This document shows, in pieces, positions 31,668 through 41,659 of a stretch of 64,000 nt of DNA (the stretch's first letter is position 1; every line of letters begins with the position of its first letter). The stretch comes from Pseudomonadales bacterium (GTDB lineage Bacteria; Pseudomonadota; Gammaproteobacteria; Pseudomonadales; UBA7239). A program made the position numbers and the translations under genes. The DNA lies in the NCBI GenBank assembly GCA_041395665.1, contig JAWLAB010000006.1, positions 1-64,000 on the forward strand, given 5' to 3'. The notes under the pieces were generated by a model, which worked only from the letters and a program-made list of their open reading frames with translations, was not told the origin of the DNA and made no database searches.

Positions 31668-33722
31668 GTGTCGCAAAGTGATTTATTTGGTGAGCAAGAC
31701 CACGCTATCACTCGCCAGCAATACGATGCGTTGAAGGAAGAGCTGCATCAACACAGCCATCGCTATTATGCGTTGGATGCACCAGAAATCACTGACGCGG
31801 AATACGACCGCCTCTTACAACAATTATTACGCGCTGAGGCGAATCATCCCGCGTGGGTAAGTGCGGATTCTCCTAGTCAGCGCGTTGGCGCTGCGCCATT
31901 ATCACAATTTGCAACCGTGCAGCATGAAATGCCGATGTTGTCCTTGGATAATGCTTTTTCTGATGAGGATGTGATGGCGTTTGATCGCCGCAATCATGAT
32001 CGCCTCAAATCAGAATTGGTTATTGAGTATTGTTGCGAACCAAAGTTAGATGGCTTGGCAGTTTCACTGTTATATCGCAATGGTATTTTTGTGCGCGGCG
32101 CAACGCGTGGCGATGGCAGCAGCGGCGAAGATATTACGGCCAATTTGCGTACGATTGCAGTGATTCCTCTGCGCTTACACGGCAAAAATATTCCTGCACT
32201 GTTAGAAGTGCGCGGTGAAGTATTTATGCCGCTGAAAGGGTTTGAAAAAATGAATGCTGCTGCAGTAGCGGCGGGTGAAAAAACTTTTGTCAATCCGCGT
32301 AATGCTGCGGCAGGTAGTTTGCGTCAGTTGGATTCACGCATCACCGCCCAGCGCCCACTCAGTTTTTTTGTCTACGGCGTTGGTGCAGTGGAAGGCGGCA
32401 AGTTGCCAGAGAAACACGCGGACATTTTGCGCGTACTGGGTTCATGGGGTTTACCAGTTAACACTGAATTGCAAGTAGTTTCTGGCGTAGATGGTTGTAT
32501 TCATTTTTACAATGCGTTGTCAGAAAGACGCGCAAGTTTGGATTACGATATCGACGGCATCGTTTATAAAGTGAATGATATTTCGCTGCAAAAAACATTA
32601 GGTTTTGTTGCGCGCGCGCCGCGTTGGGCAATTGCACGAAAGTTTCCCGCGCAAGAAGAAATGACGATAGTGCAGGCAGTTGATTTTCAAGTGGGTAGAA
32701 CGGGTGCAATCACACCCGTGGCGCGCTTAGAACCGGTGTTTGTTGGCGGTGTGACGGTGAGCAATGCGACTTTGCACAATATGGATGAAGTGGCGCGTTT
32801 AGATTTGCATGTGGGCGACACAGTGATTGTGCGCCGCGCAGGTGATGTGATTCCACAAATTGTGCAAGTATTACCGCAGCGCAGACCATCAAATGCACAA
32901 GTTGTTTTGCTGCCAACCGTTTGCCCTGTGTGCTCGTCGCCCGTCGAAAAATCAGACAACGAAGCCGTAGCGCGTTGCAGTGGTGGTTTGATTTGTGCTG
33001 CACAGCGCAAAGAAGCGATCAAACATTTCGCGCAACGCCGAGCGATGGATATTGATGGCTTGGGCGATAAATTGGTTGAGCAGTTGGTGGATAACGACCT
33101 TGTGCAATCGCCTGCTGATTTGTACGCACTGACGCTTCCTGTTTTGGCGGCCTTAGATCGCATGGGTGAAAAATCAGCCGAAAATTTGTGCGCAGCCATT
33201 GCCGCTTCTTGCGACACTTCGTTGCCGCGCTTTTTGTACGCTTTGGGTATTCGCGAAGTGGGCGAGGCGACAGCGCAAACACTGGCGCAGCATTTTGGCT
33301 CTCTGGAAGCGCTGGCTGCTGCTGATGTGGTGCGTTTGCAGCAGACGCCGGATGTGGGGCCAGTGGTGGCGCACTACATCGTGGAGTTTTTTGCTGATAC
33401 GCGCAATACCGCAGTGATTGATGCGCTGCGTCATGCAGGTGTGCATTGGCCACCTATTACTGCAGTAGAAAATGCGAGTCCTTTGCAGGGCATGACTTTA
33501 GTGCTGACTGGCACATTGGAAAATTTGGATAGACAAACAGCGAAAGAGCGCTTACAGGCGTTGGGAGCAAAAGTAGCAGGTTCTGTTTCTGCTAAAACCA
33601 GCGCAGTGATTGCGGGCAGTGATGCAGGCTCTAAATTGGCAAAAGCGGAGCAGTTGGGTGTGCCGGTGTGGGACGAAGTGCAGTTGTTGGCGCTGCTTGC
33701 GGAGCATGAGAGCAGCACTTAA
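31668..33722 (+). CDS. ligA: NAD-dependent DNA ligase
   Basis: Replicative ligase of 684 residues that seals nicks using NAD+. Domain Ia is at the N-terminus, followed by the adenylation domain with nucleophile Lys126 in CEPKLDGLAVS. Next comes the OB fold (VGRTGAITPVARLEPV), a four-cysteine zinc finger (CPVCSSPVEKSDNEAVARCSGGLIC), helix-hairpin-helix repeats and a C-terminal BRCT domain (LQGMTLVLTGTLENLDRQ). The start is GTG at 31668, 14 bp after zipA, with a GAGG upstream. Confidence 0.97.
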   Translation: MSQSDLFGEQDHAITRQQYDALKEELHQHSHRYYALDAPEITDAEYDRLLQQLLRAEANHPAWVSADSPSQRVGAAPLSQFATVQHEMPMLSLDNAFSDEDVMAFDRRNHDRLKSELVIEYCCEPKLDGLAVSLLYRNGIFVRGATRGDGSSGEDITANLRTIAVIPLRLHGKNIPALLEVRGEVFMPLKGFEKMNAAAVAAGEKTFVNPRNAAAGSLRQLDSRITAQRPLSFFVYGVGAVEGGKLPEKHADILRVLGSWGLPVNTELQVVSGVDGCIHFYNALSERRASLDYDIDGIVYKVNDISLQKTLGFVARAPRWAIARKFPAQEEMTIVQAVDFQVGRTGAITPVARLEPVFVGGVTVSNATLHNMDEVARLDLHVGDTVIVRRAGDVIPQIVQVLPQRRPSNAQVVLLPTVCPVCSSPVEKSDNEAVARCSGGLICAAQRKEAIKHFAQRRAMDIDGLGDKLVEQLVDNDLVQSPADLYALTLPVLAALDRMGEKSAENLCAAIAASCDTSLPRFLYALGIREVGEATAQTLAQHFGSLEALAAADVVRLQQTPDVGPVVAHYIVEFFADTRNTAVIDALRHAGVHWPPITAVENASPLQGMTLVLTGTLENLDRQTAKERLQALGAKVAGSVSAKTSAVIAGSDAGSKLAKAEQLGVPVWDEVQLLALLAEHESST

Positions 33723-33773
33723 ACCTCACTGGAACCGCTGTTTTTGTTATGCTGACCGCCGCTTTTACCCTAA

Positions 33774-35303
33774 ATGGCGGATACCGCGTTGTTTTCTAAG
33801 ATACTTTCTAAAATTCCTTTTCGTTCCAAGTCTACACATACGCCTGTCGCGGAACATAAACCTTCTGCGCAGAGCAGCAGCGACACAAAAAATAATAACA
33901 ATCACTCAGCCACAAAAAAGCGTCGCAATCGTGGTGGCAAAAAACAACACGACGAAAAAATGCTTGCAAAAAACACGCCGGTTTCTACATGGAGTCGTGA
34001 TGAATTTATTGTTGAAGCGATAGAAGGGAAAACGCGCTTCCATGATTTTGATTTGCCTGATGCTTTGATGCATGCCATTGCTGATCTGGGTTTTAGTTAT
34101 TGTTCGCCGATTCAAGCGCAATCTTTGCCTTATACCTTGCGCGGTGGTGATGTGGTTGGCAAAGCGCAAACTGGTACGGGGAAAACAGCCGCGTTTTTGA
34201 TTTCTGTTATTTACGATTTATTAAAAAATCCTATCGAGCATCAGCGCTATGCGGGTGAAGCGCGCGCGATTGTGTTGGCGCCAACGCGCGAGCTGGCGCT
34301 GCAAATTGGCAAAGATGCTGAAGCATTATGTAAATATTGTGATTTGTCTGTGCAGACTTTAGTGGGCGGTATGGATTACCAAAAACAGAAAAATCATTTG
34401 CATTCAAAATTGGTAGATATTTTGGTGGCGACACCTGGGCGTTTGATTGATTTTTTAGAAAGCCGTGATGTGCATCTCGATGAAGTCGAATGTCTCGTTA
34501 TTGATGAAGCGGATCGCATGTTGGATATGGGTTTTATCCCACAAGTGAAACGCATTGTGCGCGCCACACCACCAAAAGAAAATCGTCAGACTTTATTGTT
34601 CAGTGCGACATTTAATTACGATGTGCTGAACTTGGTGAAGCAGTGGACCTGCGAGCCTGCGCACATTGAGATTCAACCTGAGCGCGCAGCGACAGACAAT
34701 GTCGAGCAGCGTGTTTACATGATGAGCCGTGATGAAAAGTTCACAGTATTGATGAACTTATTGCGGGCACAGGATGTGCAAAGCCTGATTGTGTTTGCCA
34801 ATCGCCGCGATATTTGCCGCGATTTATTTGAGCAATTGCGCGCCTGTGGTGTCGCTTGTGGCATTTTGAGCGGTGAAGTAGATCAAGATAAACGTATCAA
34901 AACACTGGAGCGTTTTCGCAGTGGGCAGATGCAGGTCTTGGTGGCTACCGATGTTGCGGGTAGGGGTATCCATGTCGACGGCATCAGCCATGTCATCAAC
35001 TACACCTTGCCGGAAGTGGCGGATGACTATGTGCATCGTATCGGGCGTACTGGCCGCGCGGGAGCCAAAGGTGTCTCCATCAGTTTTGCCAGCGAAGATG
35101 ACAGTTTCTTGTTGCCAGAGATCGAAAAGTTGTTGGGGCAGAAATTGTTGTGCGAAATGGCGCCAGTCGAATTGATGAAACGGCTACCGGAAGATGTGAT
35201 GCAAAAAGCGGATAGAGCCAAGCGGGAGAGTCGTCGTGAGCGCCGTGCTGCGAATAGTAAGGCTGGAAATGGAAAGTTCTCACACGGTAAGCCGCGCCGT
35301 TAG
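33774..35303 (+). CDS. rhlB: DEAD-box ATP-dependent RNA helicase, RhlB-like
   Basis: 509-residue RNA helicase. After a basic, low-complexity N-terminal extension of about 85 residues (KKRRNRGGKKQHDEK), it carries the Q motif (FSYCSPIQAQSL), motif I AQTGTGKT, motif II DEAD in VIDEADRMLDMGF, motif III SAT in LFSATF, and motifs V and VI (ATDVAGRGIH, HRIGRTGRAG). The C-terminal tail is Arg/Lys-rich (RAKRESRRERRA). The RhlB assignment follows the overall layout and the extended N-terminus. Other RhlE/SrmB-type helicases cannot be fully excluded. Convergent with the acyltransferase, separated by a single base. Confidence 0.88.
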   Translation: MADTALFSKILSKIPFRSKSTHTPVAEHKPSAQSSSDTKNNNNHSATKKRRNRGGKKQHDEKMLAKNTPVSTWSRDEFIVEAIEGKTRFHDFDLPDALMHAIADLGFSYCSPIQAQSLPYTLRGGDVVGKAQTGTGKTAAFLISVIYDLLKNPIEHQRYAGEARAIVLAPTRELALQIGKDAEALCKYCDLSVQTLVGGMDYQKQKNHLHSKLVDILVATPGRLIDFLESRDVHLDEVECLVIDEADRMLDMGFIPQVKRIVRATPPKENRQTLLFSATFNYDVLNLVKQWTCEPAHIEIQPERAATDNVEQRVYMMSRDEKFTVLMNLLRAQDVQSLIVFANRRDICRDLFEQLRACGVACGILSGEVDQDKRIKTLERFRSGQMQVLVATDVAGRGIHVDGISHVINYTLPEVADDYVHRIGRTGRAGAKGVSISFASEDDSFLLPEIEKLLGQKLLCEMAPVELMKRLPEDVMQKADRAKRESRRERRAANSKAGNGKFSHGKPRR

Positions 35304-35304
35304 T

Positions 35305-36387
35305 TTAGCGTCGACGAGTTCTTCCTATCTGTAATAGTGGTTTTTCTATATAGCGGTAAGAAAGTACGCCAACTATTAACGCGCAGGTAAATAAACTTGG
35401 CCAAAACCAAAGGTGGTTGAAAAGGGAGTCCTCAAATCCTTGCAGTTTCCATAGTTTTCTACCGATAGATAGCACGATGATGTGTGTGAGATACAAGGAG
35501 TAAGAGGCATCACCAATCATGTGTAATACAGGATAAAAATAAATTTTTTGTTGCTCCATGGTGACTGCGCCGACCATCAATAATGTACAGGGTAATAAGA
35601 AATACAGAACTCTGTCATCGGCGATGGGGAATTCATAATTATTTTTACTTGTCCAAAGTACCCAACTGATAACGATTGTGATACAGCCTAATAAAAAAAT
35701 AAGACGTGGGTTGTAGCTAATCGTCGTGATGCGGCGCAGTAGAACGGCAAGAAAACAACCGGTGGTGAATTCCAATGTTAGAGGGTTGCAGAGTAGATAG
35801 CTGATTGGTTGGTACTGCGTTGGTTTCAATGCTAGCCAAAAGAGTAAAGTTGCCAAAGACCAAGCCAATAAAACAGAGCAGCGCAATCTGTTGGGGATTA
35901 ATAAAAGAAAAGTAAAGGCACAATAAAAATACACTTCATGGATGAGTGTCCAGCTAATCATCAATGGAGGTAAGTTGACTTGCGGTAATAGCAGGGCGGA
36001 TTTTAATAAGTAAATGGGCAGGTCTTGTACGCGTTGTACAGCATCTGGGTTGAGTTTGAGTGCTGCTAATACTTCGCGACTGCCAAAAAATAAAAGATAA
36101 GCAATCGGAATACTGACGACCCAATACATGGGATATATACGCAGTGCTCTGCGTTTAAAGAAGTGACCGGCGGCTTTTGTGTTAGGGCGTATTTCTTGTG
36201 TGATGGTCATCATCAAGAAACCGCTGATTAGAAAGAAAATATCAACGCCTACTGCGCCAAACTGTAATATTTCTGGCAGTGGGTAATTGACGCTGGATTT
36301 AATTTGTACACCGGTGATGTGAAAAAAAATGACTAGTAGTACAGCGATGCCACGCAATGCCTGAATGTTATAAAAATGCTGATTCAT
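35305..36387 (-). CDS. Acyltransferase-3 (OafA/YrhL-type) membrane O-acyltransferase
   Basis: Integral membrane enzyme of 360 residues with about ten membrane segments. The family start is evident: NIQALRGIAVLLVIFFHITGVQ with R-G and the catalytic His (FFH, residues about 20-22), and GVDIFFLISGFLM at 48-60. Such proteins transfer acetyl or other acyl groups to surface polysaccharides, LPS or peptidoglycan. It is the last gene of the minus-strand run beginning with the ABC1 kinase and overlaps the stop of the preceding histidine kinase gene by 4 nt. It may be the output that acylates the polymer on which the nearby sulfatase and SGNH hydrolase act. The acceptor is unknown. Confidence 0.9.
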   Translation of the reverse strand: MNQHFYNIQALRGIAVLLVIFFHITGVQIKSSVNYPLPEILQFGAVGVDIFFLISGFLMMTITQEIRPNTKAAGHFFKRRALRIYPMYWVVSIPIAYLLFFGSREVLAALKLNPDAVQRVQDLPIYLLKSALLLPQVNLPPLMISWTLIHEVYFYCAFTFLLLIPNRLRCSVLLAWSLATLLFWLALKPTQYQPISYLLCNPLTLEFTTGCFLAVLLRRITTISYNPRLIFLLGCITIVISWVLWTSKNNYEFPIADDRVLYFLLPCTLLMVGAVTMEQQKIYFYPVLHMIGDASYSLYLTHIIVLSIGRKLWKLQGFEDSLFNHLWFWPSLFTCALIVGVLSYRYIEKPLLQIGRTRRR

Positions 36388-38729
36388 TGTTTGAGCGTGG
36401 TAAATAACTGGCTGAGGTCGTCTATCGTAATAGGTTTATGTAACACATGAAGGCCAGCAGGTAAGCCGAGTTCATTGGTGCTGGCCTTATCGTGAGCCGT
36501 GAGTATAACAGTGGGAATGGGGGTGAGGTTCTGCTCTTTTTCAAAATTGCGTATTAACAGCGTAGCAGCGCTGGCATTGCAAATGGGCATATTCCAATCT
36601 AAAAAAATAGCGGCGATCTGGTGGTGGTTTTTTATGTAGTCATCAACCAAGGGTTTGCCGTTAGGGAAAACGCGAAATTTTTTCCCTAATTGTTCTAACT
36701 GGGAAGCAATAATCATTTGCAGGGTCTCGTCGTCTTCTGCCACGAGAATAGTATCGCGGGATGCAGAGAACTCCGTTGGCGTTAACTTGGTATGACTCTC
36801 TGTTGAGAGAGGATTATCTTTTAATGGTCTGCATGGAATATGGCACCAGAAAGCCGTGCCATGTAATGGGTTAGATTCGCAGCCCATGTCGCCACCCAGA
36901 AAATGACATAGTTTACTGGCGAGAGAAAGATTGATTCCTATGCCACGCTGTTCGCGCGTTGTTGATTTGTCTTGTTGTTCAAAAATTTCAAAAATAGTAG
37001 CTCTTTGTTCTTCAGAAATTCCATCGCCTGTATCGATGATGTCCAACCTAATAGCATATTGCTCATTGAATTTTTCAGGTTCAACTTTTACCAAAATATT
37101 TCCATGGCTCATATTGCCGATAGAGAAATCTAGTATGCAGTCTACAATTTTCTGGATAATATTTTTTTCTCCATCAATCATGGTGGGTGTGTTTTGAGCT
37201 ATTTGCGTGTTGATGCGGATGCTTTTTTTCTCAGCAAGTTGTGCGTGTGCAGCTAGCGTATCGTCAATCAGTTGCTGCAAGCTGAAGATAGAGTGGTTGG
37301 TTTTCCATTTGCCAGCGTCCAGTCTTGCATGGTCAAGAAGCATATTGACGGATGACAGCAAGACTTCTGCAGAGTCGTGTATGCCTTCTATGAGTTGTTT
37401 GTTGTCTGTGTAGATAGGGTTTTTTCTGGCTATTTCTGTGAGCCCAATAATGCCAGCTAAGGGTGTTCTTAATTCGTGTGAGACATGTGTAAGAAAATTT
37501 TTCTTAGCGGAGGATTCCGCTCTGGCCTGCAATGTGGTTGCGATGGATGCATTTTTTTGATTTTTAATCCATCGAATACGCTCACCAATAGCATAGCCCA
37601 ACAATAAAATTTGTATGGCGGTGCCTACCAGAGGAAGAATGCGTGTTATTTGAGAAGAAGGAAGAACGCCTGCATACATCAGAAAAATAATCAAACCAGC
37701 TATTACAGGCGCTGAAAGTGCAAAGAGATAAAGTTTGGCTGGTGAATACCCTTGGCGCATTCTGGCTACGCAGGCAACAACAAGGCAGGGCAGAGTAATC
37801 GACACTGTGGGTAGTGCATACAGCAGATAGTACAGGGTGTCGTTTTGTAAAAGTGGTAAAGGCAGCGCCGCTATCGTGTACCAAAAAAGAATAACCAATA
37901 TTTTTTCTATTTTTGGCGTGTTGTTTTTTGTTAATAAATAGCTTCTCGCTAGAGCAATGCCGTAGATTGTGCTGGTTATGGCAAATAGTCCAGAACAAAC
38001 ATTGTTCCAGTACAGGGATTCTGGCCAGACAAGGTACAGCAAGCCCATATCATTGAGTTGAAGTAAGGTCACACAAGCAGTGGAGCCAAAGAGAAATAAA
38101 TAAGTTTTTTCTTTTGATATAAACCCGAGAAAGGCAGAGTAAAGAACCAATGCACCAATAAACCCAGCTAAAACACCAGCAATAGACTGTTGAACCAGAA
38201 TTAGATGGAGTTTTTTACTGGTGTCATGGATTTTTACGAGGCTGTTATAAGAAAAAATTGATCCAATACTTAACTTGAAAGTTTCAGTTGTATTCGCTGG
38301 AACAGTGAGATCAAAAAATAATTCCGCGCCTAGCTGCTGCCAGTTTTTTAGCGGGTATTCCATACCGTTAATGCCGATTAGGCTAGGTATTGAATGTGTG
38401 ATATTGAGTAGCTCGACATGCCTTACGCGAGCATTTTCTAGGTAGATGCTGATTTTTTTTTCTGAGGCGGATGGATTAATTAGACTGAAGCAAGTGCTGC
38501 CTTGATGGTGAAAGTTTTTATCCGTAGCTGCTAATAAGCTGGCTTCAGAGTGCTCCTTGGTTGTTAAGCTTATGTTGGCATTAGTGTTGGTGCTTAAATA
38601 AATTTTCTTACAAGAGTTGATGTTTGAAGTTTCTTGTGAGGTTGCGGAGATTGAGTATGTTGGAAATGTGAGTAATAAGAACGCCAGCAACAGTACGGAA
38701 TACACGCTTTTTGTCTGGATGATATTCAT
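36384..38729 (-). CDS. Hybrid sensor histidine kinase with 7TMR-DISM input and one receiver domain
   Basis: Membrane two-component hybrid kinase of 781 residues. After a signal peptide (about 1-29) comes a periplasmic beta-rich domain (about 35-175, DISM-extracellular-like), seven transmembrane helices (about 180-385), a HisKA domain with His418 in HVSHELRTPLAG, and an HATPase_c domain with DTGDGIS and RGIGINLSLASKL. The C-terminal receiver has Asp711 in IFLDWNMP and a conserved Lys in HKPIT. The periplasmic part of 7TMR-DISM proteins is thought to bind carbohydrate-like ligands. Start and end overlap the neighbouring genes by 4 nt each (ATGA), so it is co-translated with both. No response regulator gene is next to it. 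Confidence 0.9.
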   Translation of the reverse strand: MNIIQTKSVYSVLLLAFLLLTFPTYSISATSQETSNINSCKKIYLSTNTNANISLTTKEHSEASLLAATDKNFHHQGSTCFSLINPSASEKKISIYLENARVRHVELLNITHSIPSLIGINGMEYPLKNWQQLGAELFFDLTVPANTTETFKLSIGSIFSYNSLVKIHDTSKKLHLILVQQSIAGVLAGFIGALVLYSAFLGFISKEKTYLFLFGSTACVTLLQLNDMGLLYLVWPESLYWNNVCSGLFAITSTIYGIALARSYLLTKNNTPKIEKILVILFWYTIAALPLPLLQNDTLYYLLYALPTVSITLPCLVVACVARMRQGYSPAKLYLFALSAPVIAGLIIFLMYAGVLPSSQITRILPLVGTAIQILLLGYAIGERIRWIKNQKNASIATTLQARAESSAKKNFLTHVSHELRTPLAGIIGLTEIARKNPIYTDNKQLIEGIHDSAEVLLSSVNMLLDHARLDAGKWKTNHSIFSLQQLIDDTLAAHAQLAEKKSIRINTQIAQNTPTMIDGEKNIIQKIVDCILDFSIGNMSHGNILVKVEPEKFNEQYAIRLDIIDTGDGISEEQRATIFEIFEQQDKSTTREQRGIGINLSLASKLCHFLGGDMGCESNPLHGTAFWCHIPCRPLKDNPLSTESHTKLTPTEFSASRDTILVAEDDETLQMIIASQLEQLGKKFRVFPNGKPLVDDYIKNHHQIAAIFLDWNMPICNASAATLLIRNFEKEQNLTPIPTVILTAHDKASTNELGLPAGLHVLHKPITIDDLSQLFTTLKQ

Positions 38730-41659
38730 GCCAGACCTCTCATGTGGTTTTCAATGTGTTGAGTCAGTATGTCTGCGCGGACAGGTTTGGTGAGGTAGAT
38801 GTCCATACCGGATTGTTTGCTGCGCAAGAGGTAGTCTGCTTCTGTGTGCGCCGATAAAGCAATAATCAATGCGGGTGTAAGTTGGTTGCTTTTCTCGTAT
38901 GCGCGAATTTTTTCTGTTGCTTCGAAGCCATCCATAATGGGCATTTCGCAATCCATAATGATCGTACGAAACGGCACTCCTTTTTTGTGGTATTGATAAA
39001 ATGCATCGAGTGCTTGTCTGCCGTTACTGTGAGTAATGGGCTTTAAGTTAATTGATTTAATAATTTCTTCAATAATAAGTTGATTGGTAGGTATATCTTC
39101 CGCAATCAGGATGTTTTTTGATGCGTCTGGCAACTTATCTGGTTTGATATGAAAGATTCTATCTTTTTTAATCAATGATTCTGCGATGTTTAATGTGAAA
39201 GTATCGATTGAAGGCTTTCTAAAAATAAAGTCATAATTTTGATGTTCAGAAAGATATTCACTGGTATTTCCCAGCTCGTCATAGTCTTCATAGATCAGTA
39301 ATGCGATGTTGTTATTGTTGATAAACTTTACAATGCTGTCTGTGGCAAAGTTTTTGTGTAGCACAATAAGATCAGCTGGTTTTTTTGTGATAAAAGAATC
39401 TTGTATTGTGTGGCCGTATATTGCCTGATTCACTTGTTCGTTAGTGCAGGCTGCCACTACATCTTCAGCAATATCAACTATTTTTTGGGCAATGCCATTA
39501 ACAAGGTTGGCGTCTGGGTCTGCTAAAACTACCCTTAGGCCTGTGAATGCTCCGTGCGCTTTTCTGTGTGTGCTGTGATGTATTTTTACTTTTGCGCTGA
39601 ACCAGAATGTACTACCTGTAGTAGTATTTTTCTTGTAACCACAGTTGCCGCCCATTGTGTGACTTAATTCTTTTACGATGCTAAGGCCTACGCCAGACCC
39701 TTTGGGATTACTTGTTGAGTGGTTTGATTCAAAAATTTGAAAAAGTTTTTCTTCATCTTCTTTATTGATGCCTTGCCCGCTATCGATGACTTCAAAAGTA
39801 TAGATATGCTCGCTGCCGCCAATGGCAGCATCTTGCCTAACATGTAGTCCAACAATGCCATTGGCAGTAAATTTACAGGCATTACCAATTAGGTTGATGA
39901 GCATTTGCCTCAATCTATTGGCATCAGTTGTGATGTCGCTGGTGACATTGTTATCCATCTGAAAATACAGACGAATTTTTTTATCGTGAGCAATCAATAG
40001 GAAAATATCAATACATTCTTGCAGGAGATTGTGCAGATCAAAGCGTGTGTTTTGTAATTCGTTTTGATTCTTCTTGATGGATTTTTCGCTCACCATGTCT
40101 TCGATAAGGTGTTTTAGTGGCAGCGCGGTGTGATAGATCATGCTAAACACACGGCGATCTTTGGGTATGTGTGATTTGTGCATCAGTATTTCAGATGCAC
40201 CCAGAATGCCATTCAATGGTGTTCGTAATTCATGGTTCAGGTGGGATAGTAGGTTGCTGTGTGCTGTACTGGTAATGCTGGCTTCAGCTGCCAGCTGAGC
40301 TTGTACTTCATTTTCCTCTTGTAGGCGTCTGATGCTGAGGAGGATTGCTATAGCAAACAGAGTGGCTGAAACAACTTCTACTGTTTGCGTAAGAGCCATG
40401 AAATTTTTAGGTGCATTGATAAAACCTAGCGTAATAAGTATGGCGATAATGCAGTTAATCAGTGGAATCAATAATCCGACACACATCAAGGTATTGCTGA
40501 GTTTGTACTGATCTTTCTGCGAGAGACACAGATAGATAAAATACAGTAAGCCAGCGAATGATATTGTGTCGTAGATAGGAATAAGAAGTATGGTCTGTGT
40601 ATTAAGTAGAAATGCAACAATAACTAAAATGTTAATCGATAGATAAATGACTAAAAATAATTTGACTCTGTAAGGGAGATTTTCGTGATAGATGTGATGT
40701 GCAATAAAAAAAGCAAGGCTGCTACCAACAATCAATGGCATGATGATGGAGAGGTTGGTCAAAGATGTATCTGATATTACGCCAAGAAATGGATAGAGAA
40801 ATTCTTGATGGATAAATAAAGTCCCAGCCAAGAAAGTTCCATAAACATAATAGGCAAAGTAGGCTTTTTGATGAATTTTAATGGCGAGTATTAAGGAGTA
40901 GAGTGCCAATCCGCACAATATTCCGTTGATTAGCCCAAAGTAAAGGCGCTGACGATATTGCTGGCTAATGTACGCATCAGGCGAGGTTAATGACAAAGTA
41001 AAAAATTGCGAGTGAAAGCCGGTGCTTTGTGTCAGTAGCACAACAGATTGCCCTTGCTGTAACGAAAAAGACTGCAAATTTTTTGCTAAAGATAAATCAG
41101 CTGCAGGATTACAGGAATGCGCGTCATCGGGTTGTAGGCATACAAAGGTAGTGGTCGTGTCTGTGATTGGGTTGCTGTCTCGCAAATAGAGTGTCCGCGC
41201 TTCGTGTGTATCGTTTTTTATAAATGTGCGATACCAGATGGCGTGGCGGCGGTGTAGTGCTAAGGTGAGCGGTCTTTGGTTCAGCGCCCCCCAATGTGAA
41301 TCAGGTAATTGCATCACATCAGTTAGTTTGGGCTCTTGTAATCCGGGATCGTAAAAAGTGGTGTGTGATTGCAGCGAATATTTTCCAGCAATATCACTGC
41401 TTAGTAATAAAGTGTTGGGTTCGTATTGCGTAATGGTGTCTGCGCTTACTGCATGCGGTGCGGTTGTGAGTAAAAAAAATAGTGAGCAGATTAACGCAAA
41501 CAGTTTGTTGGCTGTTGAATGCGATGGCTTTGGGGTGAAGATGTTAACGAGCAGTATGGTTTTGTAAATACTGATCCATTGCTGCTGTAAGGTTTTTACG
41601 CACAGTCTGGTACTCGGCCTTATTGATGCTGTTGTGCCATTCATGAGGGTCCACTTCAT
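38726..41659 (-). CDS. Hybrid sensor histidine kinase with 7TMR-DISM input and two receiver domains, the first degenerate
   Basis: 977-residue hybrid kinase. A hydrophobic segment at about 52-70 (KLFALICSLFFLL) precedes a periplasmic DISM domain (about 75-230), seven membrane helices (about 240-435), HisKA His476 (LNHELRTPLNG) and HATPase_c (DSGQGIN, GSGVGLSIVKEL). A first receiver-like domain (about 710-830) lacks the phospho-acceptor Asp (DLIVLHKNF). A second, intact receiver has Asp903 in IIMDCEMPIMDGF. The start is uncertain: ATGs at 41659 and 41644 both overlap the sulfatase gene and put about 50 residues before the signal segment, yet no other start codon is available. It overlaps the next kinase gene by 4 nt. 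Confidence 0.87.
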   Translation of the reverse strand: MKWTLMNGTTASIRPSTRLCVKTLQQQWISIYKTILLVNIFTPKPSHSTANKLFALICSLFFLLTTAPHAVSADTITQYEPNTLLLSSDIAGKYSLQSHTTFYDPGLQEPKLTDVMQLPDSHWGALNQRPLTLALHRRHAIWYRTFIKNDTHEARTLYLRDSNPITDTTTTFVCLQPDDAHSCNPAADLSLAKNLQSFSLQQGQSVVLLTQSTGFHSQFFTLSLTSPDAYISQQYRQRLYFGLINGILCGLALYSLILAIKIHQKAYFAYYVYGTFLAGTLFIHQEFLYPFLGVISDTSLTNLSIIMPLIVGSSLAFFIAHHIYHENLPYRVKLFLVIYLSINILVIVAFLLNTQTILLIPIYDTISFAGLLYFIYLCLSQKDQYKLSNTLMCVGLLIPLINCIIAILITLGFINAPKNFMALTQTVEVVSATLFAIAILLSIRRLQEENEVQAQLAAEASITSTAHSNLLSHLNHELRTPLNGILGASEILMHKSHIPKDRRVFSMIYHTALPLKHLIEDMVSEKSIKKNQNELQNTRFDLHNLLQECIDIFLLIAHDKKIRLYFQMDNNVTSDITTDANRLRQMLINLIGNACKFTANGIVGLHVRQDAAIGGSEHIYTFEVIDSGQGINKEDEEKLFQIFESNHSTSNPKGSGVGLSIVKELSHTMGGNCGYKKNTTTGSTFWFSAKVKIHHSTHRKAHGAFTGLRVVLADPDANLVNGIAQKIVDIAEDVVAACTNEQVNQAIYGHTIQDSFITKKPADLIVLHKNFATDSIVKFINNNNIALLIYEDYDELGNTSEYLSEHQNYDFIFRKPSIDTFTLNIAESLIKKDRIFHIKPDKLPDASKNILIAEDIPTNQLIIEEIIKSINLKPITHSNGRQALDAFYQYHKKGVPFRTIIMDCEMPIMDGFEATEKIRAYEKSNQLTPALIIALSAHTEADYLLRSKQSGMDIYLTKPVRADILTQHIENHMRGLA

